A stretch of DNA of 64,000 nt from Pithys albifrons albifrons. Taxonomy: Eukaryota; Chordata; Aves; Passeriformes; Thamnophilidae. Shown here one piece after another: positions 46,966 through 57,502 of the stretch (position 1 is the first letter of the stretch; the number at the start of each line of letters is the position of its first letter). Both the position numbers and the translations under genes were made by a program. The notes under the pieces were generated by a model. The model ran no database searches. It was not told where the DNA came from and saw only the letters and a program-made list of their open reading frames with translations. The stretch is from NCBI RefSeq assembly GCF_047495875.1, contig NC_092465.1:2569847-2633846 (forward strand), in the 5' to 3' direction.

Positions 46966-47399
46966 TGTGTTCATAGCTAAGAACCCCCTCAAAATAAGAT
47001 AAAAAACAACAATAAAAATTCTGGATGTCATTCCCTCTGGGAGCCAGTGATGAAAACAGGAGCCTGGGAATGCTGTTCCCAATATCCTGCAGTGAGGTTT
47101 GTGTGGAGTCATCCTTAGTTAATCATGGAGAAACCTGTTCTTGCTGGTTAAAGGGTTTTAAGAAGAAATCTGAATTATGGTGGCTCCTGCAATTCTTTGA
47201 TAGAAAAAACTGATCCCACATAAGGTTCTTTTATTTATAGTCCAGGTTTGTTCTGCCCCATCACAATTTCTCCACTTAAAAAAGCAAGTTGGTTATTACA
47301 GCATGGACTTCATTCCACAAATATCATAATAGACCTTCCATCAAGCAAAGATGGAGGGTAAGAAGTTTATTCTGTGACAAATCTCCAAGTGCCTTGATG
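46966..47399. other. Unique non-coding sequence
   Basis: Nothing recognisable. Confidence 0.4.
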
Positions 47400-47995
47400 T
47401 GGGTTTGGTTTTACCCCCCAAGCCAATGAATTCTGATTTTGTTTTACCCCAAATCCCATGGATTATTTTTACCCCAAATCCCATGGATTATTTTTACCCC
47501 AAATCCCATGGACTTTGTTTTACCCCCAAGCCAGTGAATTTTGATTTTGTTTTACCCCAAATCCCATGGATTATTTTTACCACAAATCCCATGGATTATT
47601 TTTACCCCAAATCCCATGGATTTTGTTTTACCCCCAAGCCAAAGAATTTTGATTATTTTTACCCCAAATCCCCTGGATTTTGTTTTACCCCCAAGCCAGT
47701 GAATTCTGATTTTGTTTTACCCCAAATCCCATGGATTATTTTTACCCCAAATCCCATGGATTTTGTTTTATCCCCAAGCCAGTGAATTTTCATTATTTTT
47801 ACCCCAAATCCCCTGGATTTTGTTTTACCCCCAAGCCAATGAATTCTGATTTTGTTTTACCCCAAATCCCATGGATTATTTTTACCCCAAATCCCATGGA
47901 TTTTGTTTTATCCCCAAGCCAGTGAATTCTGATTTTGTTTTACCCCAAATCCCATGGATTTTGTTTTACCCCCAAGCCAGTGGATTCTGATTTTA
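47400..47995. repeat. Compound minisatellite of two ~25-32 bp units
   Basis: Two related units alternate: ACCCCAAATCCCATGGATTA plus TTTTT, and ACCCCCAAGCCAGTGAATTC plus TGATTTTGTTTT. They share a TTTTACCCC core. The pattern long-short-short-long recurs several times. A single extra unit occurs 550 bp away at 48552 inside a duplicated segment. Confidence 0.88.
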
Positions 47996-48145
47996 TAAAA
48001 TCCACTCTACTTTCTTAGAAAATAAGTCAAATATAACTTGATATCGTGGCTGTTTTACAAAACCAGTCCAGCTGGGAGCTGTTCCCTTTCACATCCCAAC
48101 CCCACCGTTGGTGGGAACAGGGAGAATTCAGGAGCTCTGTGGGCT
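47956..48145. repeat. Direct segmental duplication, first copy (190 bp)
   Basis: Matches 48552-48741 at an offset of about 596 bp. Shared words include CAGTGGATTCTGATTTTATA, AAATCCACTCTACTTTC, CCAGTCCAGCTGGGAGCTGT and GGTGGGAACAGGGAGAATT. The copies differ at scattered positions. Confidence 0.88.
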
Positions 48146-48551
48146 GGAAAGCCCAAATTTGTCCTGGCAAAGCCACCTGGCTGCGGTTGAGAGTAAAACC
48201 CCTCGTTAACCCCTTTGTGTAATGTCATTAAAGATGTGCTGGGGTGGCCCGGCTGCTCCCGGCAGGCACAGCCCTTTGTGTCCCCTAATCCAGGGCAGCA
48301 AACCTTGGGCAAAGACCTGGAGATCTCCCTAATCCCTCCCTGATGAGACACCCAGTGCTGAGGGCTGGGGGGAAAGGTCCATCTGTCCTGCAACATGTTT
48401 ACAGTGGGAAATGAGTAAATCCAGCACGGTGCTCCCAGGGCCAGGAATTGCCTCCAGTCAGGAATGAGGAGGCTTTGGTTGGTTGGAATTACCTGGGGCA
48501 GAGACACTCAGGTTGGCCCATCCCACCCCCCAGGCTGAGATGCCTTGATGT
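48146..48551. other. Unique sequence between the duplicated segments
   Basis: GC-moderate, no gene supported. Confidence 0.4.
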
Positions 48552-48741
48552 GGATTTTGTTTTACCCCCAAACCAGTGGATTCTGATTTTATAAAATCCA
48601 CTCTACTTTCCTAGAAAATGTGTCAGAGATAACTTTATATCAGGGATGTTTTGCAAGAACAGTCCAGCTGGGAGCTGTTCCCTTCCACATCCCAACCCCA
48701 CTGTTGGTGGGAACAGGGAGAATTGAGGAGCTCTGTGGGTT
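48552..48741. repeat. Direct segmental duplication, second copy
   Basis: Second copy of 47956-48145. It runs straight into the G-rich minisatellite at 48748, so the duplication and that array share a border. Confidence 0.88.
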
Positions 48742-48747
48742 GAGTGG

Positions 48748-49371
48748 CCCCATTCCCAGTGCCCCCAATTCCCAGTGCCCCCCATTCCCAGTGCCCCCCA
48801 TTCCCAGTGCCCCCAATTCCCAGTGCCCTCATTCCCAGTGCCCCCAATTCCCAGTGTCCCCATTCCCAGTGCCCCCCATTCCCAGTGTCCCCATTCCCAG
48901 TGTCCCCCATTCCCAGTGTCCCCAATTCCCAGTGTCCCCATTCCCAGTGCCCCCCATTCCCATTGCCCCCATTCCCAGTGCCCCCATTCCCAGTGTCCCC
49001 ATTCCCAGTGCCCCTCATTCCCAGTGCCCCCCATTCCCAGTGTCCCCAATTCCCAGTGCCCCCAATTCCCAGTGCCCCCATTCCCAGTGTCCTCATTCCC
49101 AGTGCCCCCATTCCCAGTGTCCCCAATTCCCAGTGCCCCCCATTCCCAGTGCCCCCCATTCCCAGTGCCCCCATTCCCAGTGCCCCCCATTCCCAGTGTC
49201 CCCAATTCCCAGTGTCCCCAATTCCCAGTGTCCCCATTCCCAGTGCCCCCCATTCCCATTGCCCCCATTCCCAGTGCCCCCATTCCCAGTGTCCCCATTC
49301 CCAGTGCCCCTCATTCCCAGTGCCCCCCATTCCCAGTGTCCCCCGTTCCCAGTGTCCCCATTCCCAGTGGG
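48748..49371 (-). repeat. G-rich minisatellite (~40 units of 14-17 bp)
   Basis: On the plus strand the unit is CCCCCATTCCCAGTG with small variants (ATT/AATT, GCC/GTC/CTC). The minus strand therefore has runs of 3-6 G separated by CACT and AAT(T), which fits a continuous G-quadruplex-forming pattern. A block around 48918-49050 is repeated 296 bp later (49214-49346), including the rare variants CCCATTGCC and GCCCCTCATT, so there is higher-order duplication. Open frames on both strands are a by-product. Confidence 0.93.
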
Positions 49372-49613
49372 CACTCAGGGCTCTGCTCAGCTCAGCACTG
49401 CAGTGGGCTCTGTTTCCATGGCAAGGCTGCCATTCCTTTGGGCAATGGAAGGTTGGGCTTTACACCATCTCCTTTTATCCATGGAATTTCCATGCTGTTG
49501 GACAAGGACACTCCCAGCCAGCTCCTGGTTTGCTCTGGAGTTGGGGGAGGCTGAACTGTCCTAGGAAGGAATCTGTTATAATTAATGTGAGAAGGGTGTG
49601 AATCTACTGATGT
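49372..49613. other. Unique non-coding sequence
   Basis: Short stretch, nothing recognisable. Confidence 0.4.
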
Positions 49614-50003
49614 GAGGCCCAGGAGATGCTCCAGGGCTGGATCCCTCTGGAGCCAGGCTGGGAGAGATGTGGGGTCACCTGGAGAAGAGAAGGCTCCAGG
49701 GAGACCTGAGAGCCCCTGGCAGGGCCTGAAGGGGCTCCAGGAGAGCTGGAGAGGGACTGGGGACAAGGCCTGGAGGGACAGGACACAGAGAATGAGATAT
49801 CTGGAATAGATGGGATATTGGGAAGGAATTGGTGTCTGGGAGGGTGGGCAGGCCCTGGCACAGGTTGGGCAGAGAAGCTGTGGCTGCCCCTGGATCCCTG
49901 GGAGTGTCCAAGGCCAGGCTGGAGCAACCTGGGATAGTGGAAGGTGTCCCTGCCCATGGCAGGGGGTGGAATGGGATCATCTTTAAGGTCCCTCCCAACA
50001 CAA
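49614..50003 (+). mobile_element. CR1 type B fragment
   Basis: Sense, from GGCCCAGGAGATGCTCCAGG through GGAGAAGAGAAGGCTCCAGG, TGGGATATTGGGAAGGAATT and GTGTCCCTGCCCATGGCAGG to the tail GGTCCCTCCCAACACAAGCC. Very similar to 42082-42600. Confidence 0.85.
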
Positions 50004-50189
50004 GCCAGTCTGGTGCTGACCATTCCTGCCTCGTTCCTCCTGCAGGGTTTGTTGGGAAAAGAAGGATGAGGGACAGAATTTATGTAAGAGCGAGGGGGAG
50101 GATGAGGGAAGCACCAAGTGTTGATCTGCTGGGGGTGGAAGAGGCAGCCCTGCCATCAGCACTGATTGCAAACTGAGAGACAGGAGGTT
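50004..50189. other. Unique non-coding sequence
   Basis: Short gap between two CR1 copies. Confidence 0.35.
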
Positions 50190-50386
50190 TAGAGGAGATG
50201 TTGGGAAAATCCTTCTCTGGGAGGGTGGGCAGAGAAGCTGTGGCTGCCCCTGGATCCATCCCTGGGAGTGTCCAAGGCCAGACTGGAGCAACCTGGGCTG
50301 GTGGGAGGTGTCCCTGCCTGTGCCAGGGAGTGGAATGGGATGAGCTTTAATGTCCCTCCCAACACAACACAGTCTGGGATTTTATG
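50190..50386 (+). mobile_element. CR1 type B tail
   Basis: Sense. TTAGAGGAGATGTTGGG (50190-50206), then GGGAGGGTGGGCAGAGAAGC, GGGAGGTGTCCCTGCCTGTG and GTCCCTCCCAACACAACACA. It shares the unusual CCCTCCCAACACAA tail with 49614-50003, so both derive from the same source or one duplicated the other. Confidence 0.8.
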
Positions 50387-51546
50387 AAGAACCACAAATT
50401 GAATTCTCTGGCACACTCTGTGGCTTTGCTTTTAATCTGTTTCTGGTGCTGAAAATCATTTAACTTCTTGTTAAATTTGTATTTCTGCTTAGAAAACTGC
50501 CAACAACCCCCTCCCCAAACCCACCTCTCCTTTATTGTTCCCTGGTGTTTGTGTAACTCCAGTGCCTGGGGAGGAAAGTTACGGAACATGATCTGCTCTG
50601 CAATGTTTTGTTCTGATTTTGAATTAAAATTGTCCCCCAGACAGAGCAATTCTGTTTTAAGAGGCCATTTAAGTGGGAAGGCAGTAAAAAAAGGGAAGCC
50701 CTTGGCAGCCTTGGGATGAAATGGATCCATTTGGAAGGCAGGGCTTGAAGCAAACCCACTGAAATCCTTTTAAAATGGTTTTTAAAGTGGGTGACACCCA
50801 AAGGGAACTCCCCAGGTGGGCTTTGAAAGAGGGAACTGGGTGAGTTCTGTGTGTCCACAGGAAAGTGTTTCCACAGCAGGGGAAGGAGGAAATACTGGAA
50901 AAATGGGAAAGGCAGATAAATTCTGGATTTCCAGACTTGTAAACAGTGAGTAAGGGGCAGGTTTGGGGTAACTCTGAGAGTCATTTTGAGTTGGACAGGA
51001 CCTGGTGGTGCAGGAAGGGTGAGGATAGCCCAGGGAAGCCTTAGGGAAGCACAGCTGGAACAGCTGCAGGGCAGGAATTCTGTGCAGGAAGTCACTCAGC
51101 TTAGACAATGTTTGGGTGCAAAGGCTCTAAAGAAAAGGTTGATATCAATGATGTCATGAATTAAAACCATGTGGAGTGTCAATCCCTTCCATAGAGCACC
51201 TGGAGTTTGTTCCTGTGAGGTCACAGAGACATTTGGGAGAGGCTGAGCTGAATTCTGAGGTCAGGGGGTTGGGAAATAAATAAATGGATCTGTGGGTTGT
51301 GAACACACCAATTTCTGCCTGTGGACAGGTCAGCTAAAGCAGCAGTGGGAGGGGAAGAGAGGGGGCCACAGCCCCACTGCCCTGACTGCCAGGGATCCTT
51401 CCAAAGGGTTGGGATTGTCCAGGGAATGTGGGTGGCAACAACACGGGAATTGTGGCACGTGGAGCAGAACAGGGAAAGCAGGTGAGGAATAACAGGGAGG
51501 GGACTGATGGAGATTGAACCCAGACTGGGTTGGAGACAGAGCTGGG
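50387..51546. other. Unique non-coding sequence
   Basis: No feature supported. Frames on both strands between 50530 and 51100 have no recognisable similarity. Confidence 0.4.
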
Positions 51547-51820
51547 ATCACCTCTGTGGGTATTTCCTGGGTAAAAACGGGGAGTCTGGGGAGGTTCCCA
51601 CTGCAGGAATCCACATGGAAGTTGTTCTGGGCATGGAGACACTTCTGCAGGTATTTCCTGGGTGAAAACAGGGAGTCTGGGGAGTTCCCAGTGCAGGAAT
51701 CCACATGGAAGCTGTTCTGGGCATGGAGACACCTCTGCAGGTATTTCCTGTGTGAAAACAGGGAGTTTGGGGACGTTCCCACTGCAGTAATCCACATGGA
51801 AGTTGTTCTGGGCATGGAGA
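51547..51820. repeat. Three-copy tandem repeat, 90 bp
   Basis: The word GGTATTTCCTG recurs at about 51560, 51650 and 51740. Each unit ends with GGAATCCACATGGAAG and TGTTCTGGGCATGGAGA. As 90 is divisible by three, a 30-residue repeat stays open on the minus strand. No known protein fits it. Confidence 0.88.
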
Positions 51821-52580
51821 GTGGGAATCTGGTGCTGTTCAAAAGCCCTGAGAATGCCATGTGTGCCCTAAATTCATCCTTCACTTTGGGGAAAATGGAG
51901 GAAGATTCCTGGGAAGATTATTGGTGAAACTTGGAAAATTGTCTGCTTTGGGATTCTCAGGAATTTCCTATCCAAGCAGGTTGTAGTTCTCCAGGATTTA
52001 ATCCACAGAAAGGTCCAGATCCCACCCAATATTCTTGGATGGTTTCTATTGCCTCAGAAATATCTGTGGAGACACCACTGAGAGAACAGCAGTGTGGAAA
52101 CAGCCAAGGGAGGCTGGAAAAGCAGAGGTGGGAATGCTCAGCTTGGCAGTGGGCTGGGCCAGCACCTCCTGAGACAAGATTTTCTTGATTTGGGGAGATG
52201 AAGAGGCACTGAAAGAGCTGCTGGTTTGTGTCACCTCCTGCCCCAAACACTGCCCAGAAAGTCTCTCACTCAGGGGGTTCCTGTGGAGTCCCCCAGACAC
52301 CGAGCCTGGGAAATGCTGATAAAGGAGCTCCTGTGCTTGTTCTGAAAACAGAGAGGAGAAACTCTGATAAAATCTGTCACATCTGAAAGGCAGAGCAAAA
52401 CATCAGAGTAATTCTAAGAAATGCTTTGCTTGCCATTTGTAATATGAATTTCTTGTGCTCTTTTTCTTGCATTCTTATGATTGTAACCACCAAGAGCTGT
52501 GGAAATTACCTGGATAATTCCTGTCCTGGATAATTCCTGTCCTGGTTCCATAGATTTTGTTTTCAGCTTTATGTTGTTAG
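51821..52580. other. Unique non-coding sequence
   Basis: Nothing supported. A short direct repeat CTGGATAATTCCTGTC occurs twice near 52511. Confidence 0.4.
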
Positions 52581-53632
52581 AATCACAGAATCACAGAATG
52601 GATTGGGTTGGAAAAGACCTCTGAGATCATCAAGTCTAACCCTTGATCCAACTCCAGTCCCTTTACCAGATCATGGCACTCAGTGCCACGGCCAAGCTCA
52701 GCTGAAAAACCTCCAGGGATGGGGAATCCACCCCCTCTCTGGGCAGCCCATTCCAATGCCTGAGCACTCTCTCTGCAAAGAATTTCTTTCTGCTCTCCAA
52801 CTTCAATTTCCCCTGGCAGAGCTTGAGCCCATCGTGCCCCCTTGTCCTATTGCTGAGTGCCTGGGAGAAGAGACCAACCCCCACCTGGCCAGAACTTCCC
52901 TTCAGGCAGTTCCAGACAGTGCTGAGGTCACCTCTGAGTCTCCTCTTCTCCAGGCTGAACACCCCCAGCTCCCTCAGCCTCTCCCCACAGCACTTGTGCT
53001 CCAGTCCCTTCTCCAGCCTCGTTGCTCTTCTCTGGCCCCGCTCCAGCCCCTCAAGCTCTTTCCTCAACTGAGGGGCCCAGAACTGAACACAACACTCAAG
53101 GTGTGGCCTCCCCAAGGCAGAGTCCAGGGGAAGGGTCACTGCCCTGGGCCTGCTGGCCACGCTAGTTTGGATCCAGGCCAGGATCCCATTGGCCTTCTTG
53201 GCCACCTGGGCACACTGGTGGCTCCTGTTGAGCTTCCTGTCCCTCAGTCCCCCCAGGTCCCTCTGCCTGGCTGCTCTCCAGCCACTCTGTGCCCAGCCTG
53301 GAGCGCTGCAGGGCTTGGGGTGGCCAAAGGGCAGGACCTGCACTTGGCCTTGTTGAACTTCATCCTATTGGAATCAGCCCATCCCTCCTGCCTGTCCAGG
53401 TCCCTCTGCAGAGCCCTCCTGCCTGTCCAGGTCCCTCTGCAGAGCCCTCCTGCCTGTCCAGCTCCCTCTGCAGAGCCCTCCTGCCTGTCCAGTTCCCTCT
53501 GCAGAGCCCTCCTGCCTGTCCAGTTCCCTCTGCAGAGCCCTCCTGCCTTCCAGCAGGTCGACACTCCCTCCCAACTTGGTGTCATCAGCAAATTTACTGA
53601 TGATGGACTCAGTCCCCTCATCTAAATCATCT
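52581..53632 (-). mobile_element. CR1 type A, one of the two longest copies, reverse transcriptase end retained
   Basis: Antisense. On the minus strand a frame of about 226 codons (52663-53343) gives the CR1 ORF2 C-terminus: [57 protein letters not shown]. Further upstream, in another frame, [17 protein letters not shown] (FADD at 53581-53592 on the plus strand) is the reverse-transcriptase catalytic box of non-LTR elements. A 31-bp repeat at 53387-53552 separates the two and shifts the frame, so the copy is dead. The normal tail at 52581 lacks the hairpin module. Confidence 0.9.
53387..53552 (-). repeat. 31-bp VNTR inside CR1 ORF2
   Basis: Units start at 53387, 53418, 53449, 53480, 53511 and 53542, all exactly 31 bp apart. 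The unit (CCTGCCTGTCCAGGTCCCTC plus TGCAGAGCCCT) is the normal CR1 stretch just after the FADD box, present once in usual copies. As 31 is not divisible by three, the expansion breaks the reading frame. Confidence 0.93.
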
Positions 53633-55093
53633 TGTCTCAAGGCATGAAAAATTGGCTCCCTCTGTGCAGGAGAGAAAAGCAAGAGGTTGATAAAACAGCC
53701 ACCCCTCTGCAAAATGAAATGCAATTTAGCTCAAAATGACTCTGGAAAAAATCAATGGTCAGAGAAAAGCAACCTGGGGTGGCTTTGGAGGATTCCTGGT
53801 TTCCATAACTCGTGTGAGAATCTGCAAGGGGTGAAGGGAAGGCAAATAAAGGCAGCAGAGAACAACTGCTTGTTATCTTTCCAGGCAGAAAGATGAGAAC
53901 CTCTGAGCCAGTGGGTAGCAAAGAATGTCAGTTATGTTCTAATCTAGATGGGTGAATAAAAAGATAATCATCAGTAAATTACAAGAGGTGTTGAAAGCTC
54001 AGTTAATTATAGGAAATGAGGAAATTAGAGTGCTGAGTCTGACTGTTTCTGATTCACTTGTTAAATTAAAAATAAAAAAATGGCATTTTTTGTCAGCTGT
54101 ACTCTTGGTTCAGGTGATGTCAGATATAAAATCTTTACATTTTGTTTTTTTTTTTAATAACTCCTCAGGTGAGGGGTTTGTCTTTGGCTGAGCATCATCT
54201 GGAGGAGATTATGGGGTCAGAGCATCTCTCTGAAGGTCAGGAGTTGTTTCCAGGAGTTCCTGCTGAGCTCCAAGTGGGACACAAACCCTGTGTTGCCTCT
54301 GAAATCAGGATGGTTTTCCCCAATGATTTTAAGAAAAAAAAAAGGAATTGCAGCTTGAGATTCTCCATATCTTATTTTTAAATCATGCTTAAATTCAGTG
54401 TGTGAGAGAGAGAAGCAGTTTGACCACAGGACTATTAAGAAATGTTTTAGCAAAGTTTTCTTGTCATAAAGGCATCATTTATTTCTGCATTCACTTTGGG
54501 AATTTTCCACATGCATTGAAATGGTCCACAAAGTCCCTTTCAGAGCTGAAAGAGGTACCCAGAGTTCCCTTTACCTGCCAGGTTTCTGGTTTTCCATGAC
54601 AATTCTTGGAAGCACCTTCTTTACATAAAATAACTGTTGATTTTTCATGGTTGCTTGTGCAATAACCCTGAGTCAAACCAACTCCTCCTTGGAAATGGGT
54701 TGTGAAACTACTGGACAAGTGACAGAGGGTGGAATAGTGGCTGTTGGCAGAAGAACTGGTGGAACAGAGATCCAGTGCCCTCCTGGGACTGGAAAAGCAG
54801 CAGGAAAGGGCCCCAGTAACTCAGAAAGGGATTTGTTTGTATTTTTAGGGGGTCTTTGCACATGGGCAACATTCCCTGAACTGCCAGAGAGGTTCTTTAA
54901 TTGGGAGCAGTCAGAGATAAGATGCATAAATAAATAATTCCAGATGTTACAGATATCCTTATGCTGCTGGTTATGCTTCAAAGGGCAGCATTTCAACTGC
55001 TCAAGGCCCATGTGCAAGTTTATACCGAGAATATTGTCCTCAACAAACTCCTGTCTTCTGTTCTCTGCTGTCCTTGAATCCCTTTGTCCCTTC
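53633..55093. other. Unique non-coding sequence
   Basis: AT-rich with T and A runs near 54143 and 54331. No exon supported. Confidence 0.4.
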
Positions 55094-55162
55094 CCTCCAT
55101 GGCAGGGGTTGGGATGAGATGGGATTTAAGGTCCATCCAACCCAAACCATTCTGGGATTCTG
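55094..55162 (+). mobile_element. Very short CR1 type B tail
   Basis: CCTCCATGGCAGGGGTTGGG, GATTTAAGGTCCATCCAACC and CAAACCATTCTGGGATTCTG form about 70 bp of a sense CR1 3' end. Confidence 0.7.
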
Positions 55163-55409
55163 GAAAGGAAGGATTCAGTGGGGTAGATCTCATGCCCAAA
55201 GGATAATTATAATAATTCTTTCTAATCCTGGTCTTTTTATAAAGAGTTTTCAGGTCTAATTTAACCGGGGTGATGTTTCCACAGAAAAAAGGTGGAGAGA
55301 AGGAGAAACACATCCCCAGATTTTCCTCTCAAGGGGGATTTGATCTTCCTTAGTTCTCTCTTAGTTTTTTAACCTGAGGCCAAGGTTGGGCTCAGCCCAA
55401 ATGAAGCCC
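55163..55409. other. Unique non-coding sequence
   Basis: Nothing recognisable. Confidence 0.4.
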
Positions 55410-56412
55410 CTATGGGCTGATTCCAATGGGATGAGGTTCAACAAGGCCAAGTGCAGGTCCTGCCCTTTGGCCACCCCAAGCCCTGCAGCGCTCCAGGCTG
55501 GGCACAGAGTGGCTGGAGAGCAGCCAGGCAGAGGGACCTGGGGGGACTGAGGGACAGGAAGCTCAACAGGAGCCACCAGTGTGCCCAGGTGGCCAAGAAG
55601 GCCAAGGGGATCCTGGCCTGGATCCAAACTAGCGTGGCCAGCAGGCCCAGGGCAGTGACCCTTCCCCTGGACTCTGCCTTGGGGAGGCCACACCTTGAGT
55701 GTTGTGTTCAGTTCTGGGCCCCTCAGGTCAGGAAAGATCTTGAGGGGCTGGAGCGGGGCCAGAGAAGAGCAACGAGGCTGGAGAAGGGACTGGATGTGGC
55801 ACTGAGTGTCCTCTGAAACACCTCCAGGGACAGAGAATCCACCATGTCTTGATCCAACCCCACTGTGATCACCAGCCCAGGGCACGGAGTGCCAGAGTGA
55901 TCACAGTGGGGTTGGATCAAGTGTTGATGATCTCAAAGGTCTCTTCCATCCCAACTGAGAAGAGCAACGAGGCTGGAGAAGGGACTGGAGCACAAATGCT
56001 GTGGGGAGAGGCTGAGGGAGCTGGGGGTGTTCAGCCTGGAGAAGAGGAGGCTCAGAGGTGACCTCAGCACTGTCTGGAACTGCCTGAAGGGAAGTTCTGG
56101 CCAGGTGGGGGTTGGTCTCTTCTCCCAGGCACTCAGCAATAGGACAAGGGGGCACGATGGGCTCAAGCTCTGCCAGGGGAAATTGAAGTTGGAGATGAGG
56201 AAGAAATTCTTTGCAGAGAGAGTGCTCAGGGATTGGAATGGGCTGCCCAGAGAGGGGGTGGATTCCCCATCCCTGGAGGTTTTTCAGCTGAGCTTGGCCG
56301 TGGCACTGAGTGCCATGATCTGGTAAAGGAACTGGAGTTGGACCAAGGGTTTGACTTGCTGATCTCAGAGGGCTTTTCCAACCCAATCCATTCCATGATT
56401 CTCTGATTCTAT
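55410..56412 (+). mobile_element. CR1 type A, long copy with internal fold-back module
   Basis: Sense. The first ~400 bp give a 121-codon ORF2 frame ([13 protein letters not shown] start at 55451, [60 protein letters not shown]). At about 55775-55985 the fold-back module interrupts (hairpin 55849-55920, loop side partly lost). The word GAGCAACGAGGCTGGAGAAG occurs before (55768) and after it (55964). The body resumes (ELGVFSLEK frame broken to [14 protein letters not shown]) and ends in a standard tail near 56412. Apart from the module it is close to the antisense copy at 52581-53632. Confidence 0.9.
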
Positions 56413-57312
56413 GAAGGTAAACGACAGTTTATGAAAACAATTAAACATAACCAAGTGCAATAGAAATAATTGATATTATCTGATGTGCTGTCCAAGGCAC
56501 AGCAAACCCCAAACTGTGGGCTTGAATCTGGAATTCCTGCATTCCTGAAGCTTTGGTGCCCTTGAAAATCCCAGTCTTCTTAGTCAGAGTCTTTCCTTGC
56601 TCAGAACAGATTGGAAAATAAGCAAAGGCATCGGGGGGGAGGGAGTGGGGTCCCCCCTTCTTTTATCTTTCTTAGTTTTGTCTAGGAATCCTGGAACCAG
56701 GCTGCTTTAATTGATGCAGGGTTATTACTATACATTCCAGCTAAGGTTAATAAAGCAGAAATTTAATAGATACATTAAAATGTCTGGGAGAGAGGCTGAA
56801 CACTTGGCACTGACCTGGCTGCACTTAAGGGCTCTGAGTCAGACTCCTGACGCCACCAGGCACAGGCAGAGTGGGATTGCATTGATACATCTCTGGGTGT
56901 GTAATTTGGGAAGGTTTGCACTGCTCGCAGGCTCTGGGCCTTCTGCTGCACTCAGAGTTATTTCAGGCATTGCTTCAGCACATTCAGGAACAAAGTTAAG
57001 AGCAAAAAAGGGCTTTTTCTAGTCGGAGGTTGTTGAAATTTATTTCCTTTGCAGTTTTATGCATTAGTGGTTAAAATATCACTATCAACTGTTTTGAGCT
57101 GTTCTCTTGCAGGGATCAAGGGATATAAATCAGGGATGAGGAGGACACTGTCCCTGTGATAATTAATCTTGGTTCTTTCTCAGAGGCTCTCTGGGTTTGG
57201 CCCCAGTCCTGGTTGGTGTGCATGGGGAGTGTCTCCCTCAGCACCAGCAGGGACCAGTTCCACTTTGCAGAGAAACTGGGGGATCAGGGGCACAGAGGGG
57301 ATGCTTCCCATG
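56413..57312. other. Unique sequence, possible regulatory part
   Basis: Non-repetitive. The part at 56745-57010 has enhancer-like complexity (CTGAGTCAGACTCCTGACGC, GATTGCATTGATACATCTC, GTGTGTAATTTGGG), but no conservation can be shown here. CTGAGTCAG is close to an AP-1 site. Confidence 0.3.
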
Positions 57313-57495
57313 GAATGTCAGAGTGGGTTGGGTTGGAAGGGAAATTAAGGATCATCCCATTCCACCCCCTGCCATTGGCAGGGACACCTCCCACCAGCCT
57401 GGGTGGCTCCATCCTGACCTTGGACACTCCCAGGGATCCAGGGGCAGCCACAGCTTCTCTGCCCAACCTGTGCCAGGGCCTGCCCACACTCCCAG
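57313..57495 (-). mobile_element. CR1 type B 3' fragment
   Basis: Antisense: GAATGTCAGAGTGGGTTGGG, GGCAGGGACACCTCCCACC, GGGGCAGCCACAGCTTCTCT, CCTGTGCCAGGGCCTGCCC. It abuts a type A copy of the same orientation. Confidence 0.83.
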
Positions 57496-57502
57496 GATCA
57501 CA

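Noticed and set aside
48620..49601. Open frames of 230-314 codons on both strands rich in P/S or G/W
   Set aside because: They are read straight through the 14-17 bp minisatellite in every frame. There is no non-repeat protein part and no splice context.
52663..53343. 226-codon frame as a host gene
   Set aside because: It is the C-terminal end of CR1 ORF2. Related sequence occurs in more than ten other copies in this window.
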